Source: Acrasis kona (taxonomy: Eukaryota; Heterolobosea; Eutetramitea; Acrasida; Acrasidae). Taken from it: DNA of 64,000 nucleotides. Location of the stretch: positions 1 through 64,000 of the forward strand of contig JAOPGA020000676.1 of NCBI GenBank assembly GCA_026419775.2. The letters run 5' to 3'. The notes below the pieces were generated by a model, which was not told the origin of the DNA, made no database searches, and was given only the letters and a program-made list of their open reading frames with translations. Made by a program: the position numbers and the translations under genes. Numbering within the stretch: the stretch's first letter is position 1; the number at the start of each line of letters is the position of its first letter. Of the stretch, positions 39,347 through 50,918 are shown piece by piece.

Positions 39347-42300
39347 TTATTCTTTACATTCTAAACTGATGCTTGTCATGTACAACAAGTGGTCGTCAAA
39401 CAAGAGCAAATCATCCTCTTCGTCAATTTCCTGACCCGAAGTGATGACTTGTATCTGATCCAATCTTCTCAACTCTTCGTAAAGGTTCACAATCTTATCA
39501 AACTTGTACTTGTCCCTCTCTTGATGAATATTTACCTCTCGTATCACGTCGGCCATCTTTTGGAACTTTCTCATGTTTAATACTTCCCTGCTATCGTGTT
39601 CCACAATCTCATCATAAAAGCTCTTCTCCTCTTGCTCTGCAGTCTTGTACAATTTCAAGTACGTTCCCACGAATGGAACACAAGGATTCTTGTCATACTC
39701 TTGACTATCATCGTCATCACTCAGAGTCACGCTAAACATTCGATGCGTTCCCTGATCGTCGCTCAAAATATCGCCAATCCTCTCAAAACTCTCATATTGG
39801 TTGGCATGTGTCTTCTTGACACCTAACCAAGTGTTTTTAAGGATTTGTAAATTACTGCTGTGCAACCCAGCAAGAACTGCTTTGGTGGCATTAAAATTTC
39901 TACAAATGTTAAACAACACATCCAGAATTCTCAAGAATTTAACAATCACAATTTGACGAGATTCATAATCCTTCTCACGAACAATACAAGTAGTGACCCA
40001 ACGAGCCACGTTATCAAAATGTTTAATGTTGTTTAACAAATTTGGAGAATTTCTGTAGCGCGCCTCTTCGGTCAACTCGTTCATGTTTACTCTGCTCCAC
40101 TCTAGCGGCTCGATACTGTTGAATAGCTGATAATCAATCATGGTCAAGTGCTCAGCTATTTGCACTTCGCTATAGTTCAAAACTGGTTGATCGCTGCTGC
40201 CCGTACTGCTGTCGATTTCATTCTCATCTAGCTCGTCCTGAGATTGCTGCATTCTCCTACGAATCACAACGTTAGTCAAGCTAGCTCGATCTCCCACAAA
40301 ACCCTCCCTTTGGCGCTTCTTGGCTACATCGTGTAGCCTGGATCGAGGAGTGATTAGCTGATTGGATTCTTCGGCTAGTCCAAGCGTCCTTCTCTCTCCG
40401 ATGCTACGTAGCTTGTTCATTAAGCTGGTGCGCAAATTCTTGCTAGCTAGTTTCATTCGATCGTCGTGAGGAGAGCTAGGATGATTGTACATGAGCTGGC
40501 ATCGTAGAGTGAATCGTAGTAATTTGCTAACGATGAGATTATCTCCGTACAGTAACGGACCATTATGTATCCAGCTAGCTAAACACTTCATCGCTCTTTC
40601 TCGTAGCGCGCACATATCTGTCGTAGTGACATGAATGGTAGATTTGATAATTTCAATCATGGCCGTCAACACCGAAACTGTATTTGCACATTGTGGCATG
40701 GTCAAGAATAACGTTCGTTGGTGTCTCCTATGAATCTTTTGTAATTGTTCCAATTTGTGATCCATCATTTCCGAATTGGATTTGAAGGTGACGTAACTAT
40801 CATCATCGTAGTGCATCAATGAAGTGGGAGTGGTGGTGGATGTTGGATTCGAATGAGATTCTGATTCAAAATTGGACCAATTCACCATCTCCTCCAATTC
40901 ATCCAATTCGCTGCTGAACAAATAAGCAGTCGAAGGTGCAGCCACTCGTTCGTCTATAATATGGAAATCACCTTGATCGATGGGTTGATAATCGATGTGA
41001 ATCAATTTTGTAAATTTATCATACAAATGAGCGAATGGGAATTCGTTTACGTTTTGAATCACATTCGATGCATCTTGACTAAAAATCAAATAATGAGCCA
41101 TGGCGATGGAATCGTGCCTGACTAATAATGGATAACAAGCATCTCTCGATGCCAATGATGAACAAGATTTGATTCGATTCAAATCATTTTGTAATTGTTG
41201 ATGGTGATGATGATCGACCAAAAGTGCATGATTAGTGATCATTGTTTTGGACAATAACAATTGATTCGTTTCGCTACATAACCTCTCGATTTGCAAATCG
41301 CTCATTTCCAAAATGCTCAAAATTTGTTTCGCATTGATGCGACTGGATGGATCAATCTTTAGACAATTTTCAACAATGTAATTCATCTTGACGCCCATGT
41401 TCAAATCGTTGGTTACATTCCTGACATACATTGGATCCATCAAAATTAAATTTTTCAAATTGGAAAATGAATTCTTGATGGATATGCCACAGGTTCCCAA
41501 TTCTAATAAAATGCATCCTAACGACCATATATCGGTCGATGTTCCGTATTGATATCCTCTCGATGCTTCTGGACTCATGTAATTAGCAGATCCGACCATG
41601 CTACTTGCCAATCCGCCCTTGCTGACCACGCTCAATCCAAAATCAGCAATCTTGTACACGTCGCCATCACATTTCAAAATATTTTGTGGCTTCAAATCCC
41701 TGTGAATCACGTGTCGATCGTGTAAATGATCCAATCCGTTGGCCACATGATTTGCGATTCGTTCCAAATTTTGAATCTTGATTTTTTGATTCAAATTCAA
41801 CAAGTGGGTCAAATCTCCACCGCTACAATATTCCATCACGATACATGCCACATCGCTGTTGGATATTTCGCTGACGAACAAATCTTTATAATTCACGGCG
41901 TGCGAATTGGAATCTTGAATGGTCATCATGGCTTGTACCTCGATCATACAATTCCTAGCAGCAGCATCGTTCGATAAATAAATCATTTTGATGGCCACTC
42001 GTTCCATTTGTTTATTGGTGGCCAATAAAACGGCTCCTTGAGCTCCCTTTCCAATATATTTTGTTGTTTCGTAGTGTTGTTTCTTGGTGCTTAGTATGTT
42101 TTTTAAAATGGTGCACGTCAGTCGTTTACAATTGATTTTGGAAATGACCAAATCGGCATGGGATTGGAAATAAGGAATGGATTGGGTGAGTCGAGTGGCC
42201 CATTCGATACATGTTGACGAATTGCCCATTAGGATAATGTCCAATAACGAAATGTAAATGTTTGGATTCGTAGATTCGCATTCCTTACAGTATTGTATGG

Positions 42301-45300
42301 CTTGTTCGAATTGGTTCATTTTGTGAATCAATAAATGAAAAAGAGGCAAATGCAATTCGCACATTTTGAGCAATTCGCACGCTTGTTGATCGTCGATGAT
42401 CAATGTGGATGAAGAAGGTGTGGATTTGTGATTTTTGATTTTCGAAATGAGAGATTCCACGCAGGTAGGAATGGATTTGAAACGATGCGATCGAAATTGA
42501 ATCAAATGATGATAAATTCTTTCCACCAAGTACTCATCGTTACAGTGTTGATCATAAAATAGATCCAACGTATGAATGATCATTTCGATTCGATCCGAAT
42601 TTTCGATCGATTCTAATTGCATGCTTAATTTTTTCAAAAACCAAGCAGGCGATACGTAACGACGATAAACGCGAATTAATAAGTCGATGTATTCCGTTTG
42701 AAATTGTTTCACGTGAATTCGATTCATCAACGCATCGATCAATTCGTCTCTTTCGAAATTAGTTTCGTAGGGACGTAACAATGCGTTCATTGCGTAATGA
42801 TATCGAGGATCTCTTGCTGCTCGTTTGGCAATTTCGCCAGCTAATTGTACCCATTCTCTACAAGTACTGGTGTTTCTGGTCGATTTCGTAGAAGCAGCAA
42901 CGTAGGATTCGATTACGATCGGTACGAATAAATAAGCACTACCAGCAGGTCTATTTTTTAAAAAGTGATTGGAGAGCAAATTAGCAATGGCTTTGAAATT
43001 GTCGTCGGATGGATTCGTCAAGTGATTTAATAACAAATCAACGTGTCGCAATATACAAGTATCGATTTCACAAGTGTGATGGGAGAATTGAGATTTGAAA
43101 TCTTTGAGGAGATGGATCCAATTGAGTTGTACATTTTGAGGTGCTGATTTGACCCATCGAATGTACAGATCGCTCGATGATTTATCTAACATCCAAATCA
43201 AGACCATGACCGACGATTTGATGCTTGGATTCCATTCGTCGATGCTCGCATCTTTGGTGATGGTGTCCAACATTGGGAAGTACCAATGAGCCAATTGACG
43301 AATGGTCGATTCCGATAAATTTCTAGATTCAAAATAATAAAAGTGAGATGCTAATAACGTGCAACACTTTTGTCGAAGCGATGGAAAATGTTGGAAAATA
43401 ATTTCGCTAATTTCTAATAATGCATTGCTCAAGTACGCATCTTTTGCATTTAGAATCAAAAATAAATCGGCAAGCAAGAATTCTTTGAGACCCTCCAGTA
43501 TCATTCTTATACGTTGTTTGTTGATTTGTTTGATGACGATTCCATTGTTGGAGTGATTGTTGTTATCGTGTAGTTGATCGAGGAATATCTTTACCAAATC
43601 TTTGATTCCATTCGGATCCAAGGTGCCGCTTAATTTGAATATGAAATTCGAAATGGATTTGCAACTTGTTATGGCTCTGTTTTTGATTCTCGATAAATCT
43701 TGTTCGGCGACGATGGAGTGATTAGAAATTTGATTTTCTTGAATGCTCTTGATTACTTGTTTGATGATTTCCGAAATTAAATTCTTGACGAGAGGTAATA
43801 ATGGTGATTGTGATTTGGAGTGTAGGATGATTGATTTGTGAATCATGTCCAATATGAATCCGATCGATTCGAAATGTAACGGATTGAAGTGATTGGATTT
43901 GATAAATGTGGGAATGGATTCTAAAAATAGTAAATGAATGTTTTGGTCCATTACAAAATCAACGTAACGAATTAATAATTCTTGATCACGATCTGCATCG
44001 GAAGTTACTCTTCCCATCAGCAAGAATAGGAATTCGATGCTGTCCAGAATGTAATTTTCATTTTGACTCATGGTGACCATGCTGCGTAATGTGAGATTGA
44101 GGATCAAGTAGAGATTAGGAATGCAGTTTTCGAACTGTTCCAAGTCGATAATCTTTCTCATTGCATTTTGAGCCGAAGTGATGCGATCGGGATTAATGTT
44201 TTGAATTAACAAGTCGACGCACACAATGTAATCTCTGATTGCTGAATTTAAAATGCGAACGTTGGAGTGGAGTCGGGTCGTTACTTCGAATGTTCCTATT
44301 GACTGATCTTGAGTGGTCAAATATTCATTGACCGGTAATGTGGTGCATGGGTATACTGGAAGTATATTCTTCTTTTTGGCGTGCATAAAGTGGGGTGCGT
44401 CCAAATTAGAAGAGTACATTGGTATGAATGAGAATCCGACCAGAGATGTTCCGCAGGGTGCACTGCATGACACGTGGTGAAAGGTAAACAAGATGTGCGT
44501 TTTTGGACTGTGAATGGAGTCTAACGATATGCATAGTTCGTCGTTAAAGTGAGGTTTGTTATCGTGGTAGGTAACGCTTGTGACGACGGGTGATCTTGTT
44601 AATAATGTACTTGCATCGTCCGAGTTCATTAATGTCACTTTGATCACAATGTTTCTTGCTTTTGCTTTGATTTTGGATGCATCTAGTTTCTCTGGATATA
44701 CGTATAAAGAATCTTGTTTGATGATTTGTGAGATGGGTGATTTGGTCAACGAAAAATTTTGTAAAGATGCAAATGTGTCGGCCTTCGGCGACTTGATGCG
44801 TTCCATGTATTTGGCCATTTGAGAGTGTGTAATATCTCTGAGGTTGATCGGAAGAGATCCTTGTACGACAGGATTGAAAATAACTTCATCCCTGTACTCA
44901 ATGAACGAACAAACATCAAAAGGAGAACTCTCGTTTCTATTTCTTGAGGACACTTTTTGTAACGACAATTGACTTGTTACATCTCTAATGACTTGCAAAG
45001 GATAAAATGTTTGAATGATATGATCACCTAGAATCAATTCACACTTTTGATCTATTATCGGTGGTGACTCTGCAAGATCAAGAGGAGGAGGAGATATTTG
45101 TGCTGTGGATGCTCTTCCGCTTAATGCAATGCTTATCCTCTTGACGACGTTTAACATTGAAGAAAGTCTTGGTGAGGAATTCGTGGGTGAAACTGACATT
45201 CTGTTCTCCGAATGTAAGCGCTTAACGATTTGAGTGTTTTGATGTAATGTTGATTGTGGTGTGGCTTTAACTGAGAGCCTCCTTCTCATTAAATCTTCAT

Positions 45301-46585
45301 TTGGTGACAATGTTCTTCTGGATGGATTGCTTGCAGCCGGTGCAATCGGTATGGCTGGTGTCGGCGTTGGTCTGAATACGTCGAGAATTGATTTTCTCTT
45401 TGTTGCAATTACTGTGTCGTCGCTGGACTTGGGTATGGCTGACGCAGAAGAGCCTTCGAAGACTGATCCTCTTTTTGTTCTCACTTCCTTCAAACTTCCC
45501 GATCCTGAAGTCGATGATGTTTTAAAAATGTCGAATATTGATTTTCTTTTCTCGACTATTGCATCTGTTGGCTGTTCTTGATTCGAACTTTGAGATGTTG
45601 TGTTCATCTTTTCGAATAGCGGCATGAAAGCAAACATGATTTTTTGACGGTAGCCTGTCTTGTCATCCTCCTTCTCCTGCGTTTGGTTGGATGCGGGGTT
45701 GATGTATGGTAAAATGGCCTTCTCGGATGTTTGACTACTCAAGACCCTCTCAATCCAAATGACAAGGTACAACTTTTCATTATTGTAATTGTCATCATCT
45801 AAAAGTGGAAGTGTGAAACACTTGTCCGCACTTGAAAATTCGAAGCGAAATGACTCACTAACTCTCTCCTTCTTCATAATATTATATACTTCGGCGCATC
45901 CAAACAGTGTTTCCTTATTACTTCCAAAATGTATAGAGCCTAGTTGCACTTGGATTGTTTTTGTGTTCTTCGAGGATACCAAAGCGGATAACTTCTTACT
46001 TTGTGATGATAAAAGATACTCGTTCTCTGCTTGAATCGTTCTAAATAATGTTTGCTCTTTGTTAATCGTAACGGGTTTGGCATTAAACCCTGTCGCTTGA
46101 ATGTCTTGAGGGGAAACCTGCTTGCTTGGGGGTTTTTTATTTGGGCTACTAACAGTTCTTATCGGAGATAATGTATTAGTATTAATTTGTGGGGTGATTG
46201 GAGAAAAGTCGTGTCTCCTCAAGTTCTTTTCAATGTTATTAATCGAAATTCCAGGTTTGACCACTGGCGCTGGCGCTTTGAATTCAGTATTGTTAACTGT
46301 TTTTCCATTAGATGCGTGTACAACCCTCCAATCGTTCTGAAATATTTTATCTACTTCTTGCGATAGTGCACTATCTTTCGAATCTTTTAGGCCATTCGAA
46401 CTTAGTCTGTGTGTTCTCTGTATATTTTCGACAACAGGAGGAAGCGGTTTCAATTCTTCCACATCCTTTAGAAGTGATGCAGTGCTTATAGATGCATGCA
46501 CTCTTTCCCCTTGTATAATAGAAGATGTCTTTCTGGCTTTCGCTACCCGCAATTTCCCCATAACATCTTCAATGTTGGTGGTCAT
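39347..46585 (-). CDS. DOCK-type C2 - protein kinase - RasGEF fusion protein
   Basis: A 2,412-residue single-exon protein. The first 600 residues are mostly disordered. About 620-795 form a DHR-1/C2 domain as in DOCK proteins (VYPEKLDASKIKAKARNIVI; HILFTFHHVSCSAP). A long helical region follows (800-1490), as in DOCKs. A complete Ser/Thr kinase lies at about 1500-1765: GKGAQGAV, VAIK, HRDLKPQN, DFG and SPE. About 1930-2090 resembles a RasGEF N-terminal (REM) module, and 2135-2380 is a CDC25-type RasGEF (LTMIDYQLFNSIEPLEWS; AVLAGLHSSNLQILKNTW). The DOCK DHR-2 exchange domain is absent. Inferred: a membrane-recruited kinase that activates a Ras GTPase. The first ATG in frame is 46585; the TTG upstream was ignored. 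Confidence 0.85.
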   Translation of the reverse strand: MTTNIEDVMGKLRVAKARKTSSIIQGERVHASISTASLLKDVEELKPLPPVVENIQRTHRLSSNGLKDSKDSALSQEVDKIFQNDWRVVHASNGKTVNNTEFKAPAPVVKPGISINNIEKNLRRHDFSPITPQINTNTLSPIRTVSSPNKKPPSKQVSPQDIQATGFNAKPVTINKEQTLFRTIQAENEYLLSSQSKKLSALVSSKNTKTIQVQLGSIHFGSNKETLFGCAEVYNIMKKERVSESFRFEFSSADKCFTLPLLDDDNYNNEKLYLVIWIERVLSSQTSEKAILPYINPASNQTQEKEDDKTGYRQKIMFAFMPLFEKMNTTSQSSNQEQPTDAIVEKRKSIFDIFKTSSTSGSGSLKEVRTKRGSVFEGSSASAIPKSSDDTVIATKRKSILDVFRPTPTPAIPIAPAASNPSRRTLSPNEDLMRRRLSVKATPQSTLHQNTQIVKRLHSENRMSVSPTNSSPRLSSMLNVVKRISIALSGRASTAQISPPPLDLAESPPIIDQKCELILGDHIIQTFYPLQVIRDVTSQLSLQKVSSRNRNESSPFDVCSFIEYRDEVIFNPVVQGSLPINLRDITHSQMAKYMERIKSPKADTFASLQNFSLTKSPISQIIKQDSLYVYPEKLDASKIKAKARNIVIKVTLMNSDDASTLLTRSPVVTSVTYHDNKPHFNDELCISLDSIHSPKTHILFTFHHVSCSAPCGTSLVGFSFIPMYSSNLDAPHFMHAKKKNILPVYPCTTLPVNEYLTTQDQSIGTFEVTTRLHSNVRILNSAIRDYIVCVDLLIQNINPDRITSAQNAMRKIIDLEQFENCIPNLYLILNLTLRSMVTMSQNENYILDSIEFLFLLMGRVTSDADRDQELLIRYVDFVMDQNIHLLFLESIPTFIKSNHFNPLHFESIGFILDMIHKSIILHSKSQSPLLPLVKNLISEIIKQVIKSIQENQISNHSIVAEQDLSRIKNRAITSCKSISNFIFKLSGTLDPNGIKDLVKIFLDQLHDNNNHSNNGIVIKQINKQRIRMILEGLKEFLLADLFLILNAKDAYLSNALLEISEIIFQHFPSLRQKCCTLLASHFYYFESRNLSESTIRQLAHWYFPMLDTITKDASIDEWNPSIKSSVMVLIWMLDKSSSDLYIRWVKSAPQNVQLNWIHLLKDFKSQFSHHTCEIDTCILRHVDLLLNHLTNPSDDNFKAIANLLSNHFLKNRPAGSAYLFVPIVIESYVAASTKSTRNTSTCREWVQLAGEIAKRAARDPRYHYAMNALLRPYETNFERDELIDALMNRIHVKQFQTEYIDLLIRVYRRYVSPAWFLKKLSMQLESIENSDRIEMIIHTLDLFYDQHCNDEYLVERIYHHLIQFRSHRFKSIPTCVESLISKIKNHKSTPSSSTLIIDDQQACELLKMCELHLPLFHLLIHKMNQFEQAIQYCKECESTNPNIYISLLDIILMGNSSTCIEWATRLTQSIPYFQSHADLVISKINCKRLTCTILKNILSTKKQHYETTKYIGKGAQGAVLLATNKQMERVAIKMIYLSNDAAARNCMIEVQAMMTIQDSNSHAVNYKDLFVSEISNSDVACIVMEYCSGGDLTHLLNLNQKIKIQNLERIANHVANGLDHLHDRHVIHRDLKPQNILKCDGDVYKIADFGLSVVSKGGLASSMVGSANYMSPEASRGYQYGTSTDIWSLGCILLELGTCGISIKNSFSNLKNLILMDPMYVRNVTNDLNMGVKMNYIVENCLKIDPSSRINAKQILSILEMSDLQIERLCSETNQLLLSKTMITNHALLVDHHHHQQLQNDLNRIKSCSSLASRDACYPLLVRHDSIAMAHYLIFSQDASNVIQNVNEFPFAHLYDKFTKLIHIDYQPIDQGDFHIIDERVAAPSTAYLFSSELDELEEMVNWSNFESESHSNPTSTTTPTSLMHYDDDSYVTFKSNSEMMDHKLEQLQKIHRRHQRTLFLTMPQCANTVSVLTAMIEIIKSTIHVTTTDMCALRERAMKCLASWIHNGPLLYGDNLIVSKLLRFTLRCQLMYNHPSSPHDDRMKLASKNLRTSLMNKLRSIGERRTLGLAEESNQLITPRSRLHDVAKKRQREGFVGDRASLTNVVIRRRMQQSQDELDENEIDSSTGSSDQPVLNYSEVQIAEHLTMIDYQLFNSIEPLEWSRVNMNELTEEARYRNSPNLLNNIKHFDNVARWVTTCIVREKDYESRQIVIVKFLRILDVLFNICRNFNATKAVLAGLHSSNLQILKNTWLGVKKTHANQYESFERIGDILSDDQGTHRMFSVTLSDDDDSQEYDKNPCVPFVGTYLKLYKTAEQEEKSFYDEIVEHDSREVLNMRKFQKMADVIREVNIHQERDKYKFDKIVNLYEELRRLDQIQVITSGQEIDEEDDLLLFDDHLLYMTSISLECKE

Positions 46586-46850
46586 TGAATTTTTAACTAT
46601 TAAATTCAATCTAGACGTTGACACTTGACTTTTGACGACACTCAACCATTAGTTTAATTTTACCAAACCGGATCTCCACCAAAACCACCTTTATAAAGCG
46701 TGATGTTATGCAAAAAATAGTATCTTTTGATTGGACCGTTGGAATTTTAGAGGACTCCTGTGATCGACGTCAAGCCGAAGAAAAGCTTCAGACCTTGATT
46801 TTCGTTGACACCATGTGAAATATGAGAAGAGAGGAATTTAACAAAATAAT

Positions 46851-48338
46851 TTATTTTACGCGTGGAGTAATTTCCATTTGAATGTGCTTAGCCAAGCTTC
46901 CAAAGTTATTGTACTCAATCTTATCAGTCTGGTTCATGGACACATTGAATCTTCTTAGTAATTTAGCATAAAACATTCTTTGTTCATACAAACTGAATTG
47001 CATTCCCAAACAAATGTGTGGTCCACCAGAGAATGGTAGGAAGGAGAAACGATGTCTGTTCTTGGATTCTTCCTTTGAGAAACGTTCTGGTCTAAAGTTG
47101 AATGGATCTCCCCATGTCTTCTCGTCGTGATGAGTGGCTGTGAAGTTTGCAGTTATCATGGTTCCTTTAGGAATGTGGAAGCCACCAAGTTCGGCGTCTT
47201 CCACTGCGAATCTTGGGAAAGTACCAATGATTGAATATCTGCGTTGGGTCTCGTTAATGAACATTTGTGTGTACTTTAATTCACTTAGAACTTCCATGGT
47301 CAAAGGTTTGTCTCCAACTACCTCATCGATTTCTTCGATAAGCTTCTGACGAACTTCTGGATACTTGCACAAAGAGAAAAGTCCAAGAGCCAATGCACTA
47401 GCGGTTGTTTCATGTCCTAGAAATGATGAGGATGATTAGATGGAAAGACACTTACCAGCTACGAAGAAGCCAGAAACGTTTGATATAATTTCTCTTTCGG
47501 TGAAACCATCGTTCATTGTGTCTTCATCCATGTTTTCAAGTAAGCTGTCAAGCATTGTTGGAGGGTTGGAGGGACCCTTTTCCCTGGCCTCTTTGATGAT
47601 GTTCTTCATTCCTTTCAAGTAGTTTGCTACGCTTTCCTTCAAGATGGCATTGTGCTTGGTTGGGAGAGATTTGAGCCAAGGGAAGATAAAGTCGGTGGGT
47701 TCAAATAAATACACCATAACTTTCTCATAACTGTATCTTAGTTCAGAATTTCCTCCTTCAACAGATTTCAAGTCCTGACCAAAAACTGCCTCTCCAAGAA
47801 CGTCTAGAGCAATCTTGCCAGTCTCCTCGGCAACTTGGAACTTGTTTTGGCCCTTCTTCATCTTGGCTTCCCACGCATCAAAGCAGTGGTCAATGTGACG
47901 CTCGAAGCAAGGTAAGAACTTCTCAGTGTTTGTGAATGAACTGTTTAGCAATTTTCTGTGCGCTGTCCATCTGTCGTGATCTTGTGTAATGCCCAACGCG
48001 TTTTGTAGAATCTCATTAAACACTGTGGTAGAGGATGGTGACAATCCCCTGAATTTAGTAGGATTCATCAACAACTTTTTCAATTCTTCAGGCCCACCAA
48101 CTTCTAGGTTGGATACTGGTCCAAGGAAGTTATGAAACACACCATACTTACCGTATTTACGATAGTTTCCTGTGTCCAAATTGTTTAATTTGATAAAGAG
48201 ACCCTTGAAGAAGGCAAAAAGACCTGCGGTGGGCATTCTTGTTCCATCTGGTCTCTTGAAATGACGCATTGTCATCTCCTGGAATACATAGGCCAGCAAA
48301 GGTATCGCCAGCAGGATAGCAGCAATGAGGACTATCAT
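46851..48338 (-). CDS. Cytochrome P450 monooxygenase
   Basis: Exons 47456-48338 and 46851-47416 with a 39-nt intron give 482 residues. An N-terminal membrane anchor (MIVLIAAILLAIPLLAYVF) places it at the ER. Splicing creates the oxygen-binding I-helix motif AGHETTAS. The ExxR motif (NETQRR) and the haem loop FLPFSGGPHICLG with its Cys ligand are intact. The general layout is closest to the CYP4/CYP3-like microsomal enzymes that hydroxylate fatty acids, sterols or foreign compounds. The substrate cannot be told from sequence. The redox partner would be cytochrome P450 reductase, not encoded here. Confidence 0.93.
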
Positions 48339-48631
48339 GTTTTTTGAAATACGTATCTATTTTATGACGTTAACATTTCTAATAAAGAGCTGAGCGGAAT
48401 TCCGGCTCCCGGAATTACTTTGAATGGCATACACTGCAAGATCAGGATGTCAGAATCCAATGTGATCCATCAGTAGAACAAAACAAGCACACACGGATAA
48501 CAACATTATTAAAAATAAATTCTTTACAATTAATACAATCAAAATCACATCAAAACAACACTCCAACTTTTCAGTGCTGCACTCACAACCAGTCAAGTCA
48601 CACACACACAACAAAAAAAAACATTCCCAAA

Positions 48632-50729
48632 CTACTCCCTCTCCGCCTCTTCGAATGGTTTCAACTTTACGCTCAAATAATGCCAAACGACCTCAGCATC
48701 AACACCAGTCACCATGGTCAAAAAGTCATTTTCAGGATTTCGTTGATTCACACAAGGTATGGGCCTATAACTCATTGGAAGTAATTCTTGAGCAGCATGT
48801 AACGAAATGAAAAATTGTTCGAATGGATTATGAGCCTCCGCCACATACATTGTATTTCTCAAAAATCGATAATCAGATTGTAACTCCTTCAACGCTCCCG
48901 TCGGCATCGTCGCATAACTTCCACCAGGACTCGCAGATGGAGTAATGCTTGGCGACTCTGCACTATTAGTGGGCGACACTTTTAAATTATGATTTAGCGC
49001 ACCGCCAGCACTGCCTCCTCCACTATCCTTTTCAATTTTCTTGTGTACCACTTCGCTCCTCTTTCTTGCATCGTTGGATAGAACGTTACTGACCGCTCCT
49101 CTGTTCCATCGAATCATGCGACAGATGCCGCTCTTCCAGGCCGATAACATGATGCACACGTGAACGAGGCCCAATTTTTCTCTCTCTAATGTTTGTTTTG
49201 CGCTTAATCTCGATAAGAACTGTAAACAAAACATTGATGTGGTTCCCCAGATATCTCCTACTTGTTGGTCGTTATCGAAATCAGCTTGGATGGCTGCCTC
49301 GATGAATAAAATCGTTGCTCTAATGTATAAAGTGAACGCGCGGTTGTAACTTTTTTGATTGAATAAACTATCGGCTCGGTGCTTACAGTTTCTTGCTCTT
49401 TCCTTCTTTTCTGTAGCGGTGCCGTTGCCGAGACTTGATGGAGGTGGAGTGGGTGGTATTACCACTGCTGTTGGTGTTTGTTGTTGAGTGGAGGTGTGCG
49501 CTGCCGTAATGACTAGCGATGGAGCGGAGGCAGCGTTGTTGTTGCTGTTTGTATTTGTGGTGATGACTGCTGGTGGGGGAGTCGTCACTGGTTTTACTGC
49601 CGTTTCTACCAACTCCTTCTTGTTGTTATTAACGATTGGAGAAGTCTTTTGTACCGGTTTGATTTTTTTATCTTCGTTTAATTTTTTTCGTTTTGCTTTT
49701 TGTTGTTGTTCTTGATCAGAATCAGAGTTTTGTTCTCCCTTTTTTCGTTTCTTTTTAGAAGAGGAAGAACTAGCGCTCGTGCTCTTCCGCTTCTCCTTTT
49801 TTTCCTTCTTTTCTTCTTCTTTTATTCTTTCTTGTTCTTCCAATTTCTTCTTTTCTTCTTCCAGGCGCAACAATTCCTTCTCTTTTCTTTCCTCTTCCAA
49901 TCTCTTCTCTTCTGCTAGTCTCTTCTCTTCTTCTATTCTCTTTCTTTCTTCTTCTTCTTGTTGTTCCTTTTTTAACCTTGCCGCCGCTTCGCGTTCCGTT
50001 TTTAATTTATCGACCAGTAGTTCTTTGCTGCTCTTTGTTGGACGTGGAGCGGGTGGTGGAGATGGTTTGATTTCGACGGTTGGTTTTGGATAAAGGTATT
50101 CGTCGGTTGCCGATCGGCTATTGTTGCGGTTTGGTTTTGGAGCTGCTGGTTCTGTTACTGGTTTGATGACGGATGCTGATGGCGCATCGTTTTTTTTGGA
50201 TGATGATTTTTTGGATGATGTCTTCTTCTTTTCGTCCAATAATTGTTGTAACTCGGAAATGTTAACTTCCATCAGCGGAGATAGTATGGGCGGCCTGTTA
50301 AATTCTTCCAATATTTTGAGGAATGCGGTCGGGCTCTGTACGGCAATCTCTTCGGCTGATAATGATTTGTTGATCTTTTTTCGTAATGATGATGATTTTT
50401 TTGGTTTGTGTGATGATGATGATTCTCCATCAAGTCCGTTTGATGATTGAGACTTCCTTGCGGGTACTTGCATTAATGAGGATCTATTTTAGTGTTAAAC
50501 ATTCATTTTCGATCATGATGATGCACTACGAACCTAACGCTGCTTGCGAAATTAGAACCTTCGAAGGAGCCGTATTGTTGAAGAGGGAGATCAGTCTCGG
50601 ACGTTGAATCATCTGATATGTAGTAATGTTAATGTTTGTTGTTACATCTTGTGTGTACGAACCTCTATCATCCATAGAATCCGAATCATCTTTTGAAATT
50701 CCATTGTGTAAATAAGTTGTAACGCTCAT
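48632..50729 (-). CDS. AF4/FMR2-like scaffold protein (candidate)
   Basis: Exons 50663-50729, 50534-50612 and 48632-50483 join through two 50-nt introns, giving 665 residues. The middle is Ser/Pro-rich and then a strong charged coiled coil (about 190-290, KRIEEEKRLAEEKRLEEERK). The C-terminal 250 residues are globular and helical, starting KERARNCKHRADSLFNQKS. From memory, this part follows the order of the AF4/FMR2 C-terminal homology domain: a KHRAD helix, an LFIEA helix, a long helix (HVCIMLSAWKSGICRMIRWN), an SPSITPSASPGG linker and a final helical pair. Metazoan AFF proteins scaffold the super elongation complex. Inferred: a transcription elongation scaffold; the family call needs a profile search. 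Confidence 0.6.
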
Positions 50730-50918
50730 TGATATATATCTCTTTTAATGTTATATATTTTCTGTAATCAGCATCTGATGCCTGTGTGGGTCTTTTTGAA
50801 TTTTAAAGAAAACTAAAGACATTAAAAATGCAGGTTAGTACTGTTTATTTAACAAACAAAACAGATGCAGTGACGACGCGAATGCGAAGATGTGCACCTA
50901 TCTTGCGTTTCGAAATAA

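Noticed and set aside
39389-46340. Many plus-strand ORFs inside the 7-kb kinase-RasGEF gene
   Set aside because: They are antisense shadows; the minus frame is open for 2,412 codons with clear domains.
49488-50450. Plus-strand ORFs rich in Phe, Ser and Leu (for example 49700-49918 and 49779-50093)
   Set aside because: They are the antisense of a Glu/Lys coiled-coil region of the AFF-like gene, which produces such frames automatically.
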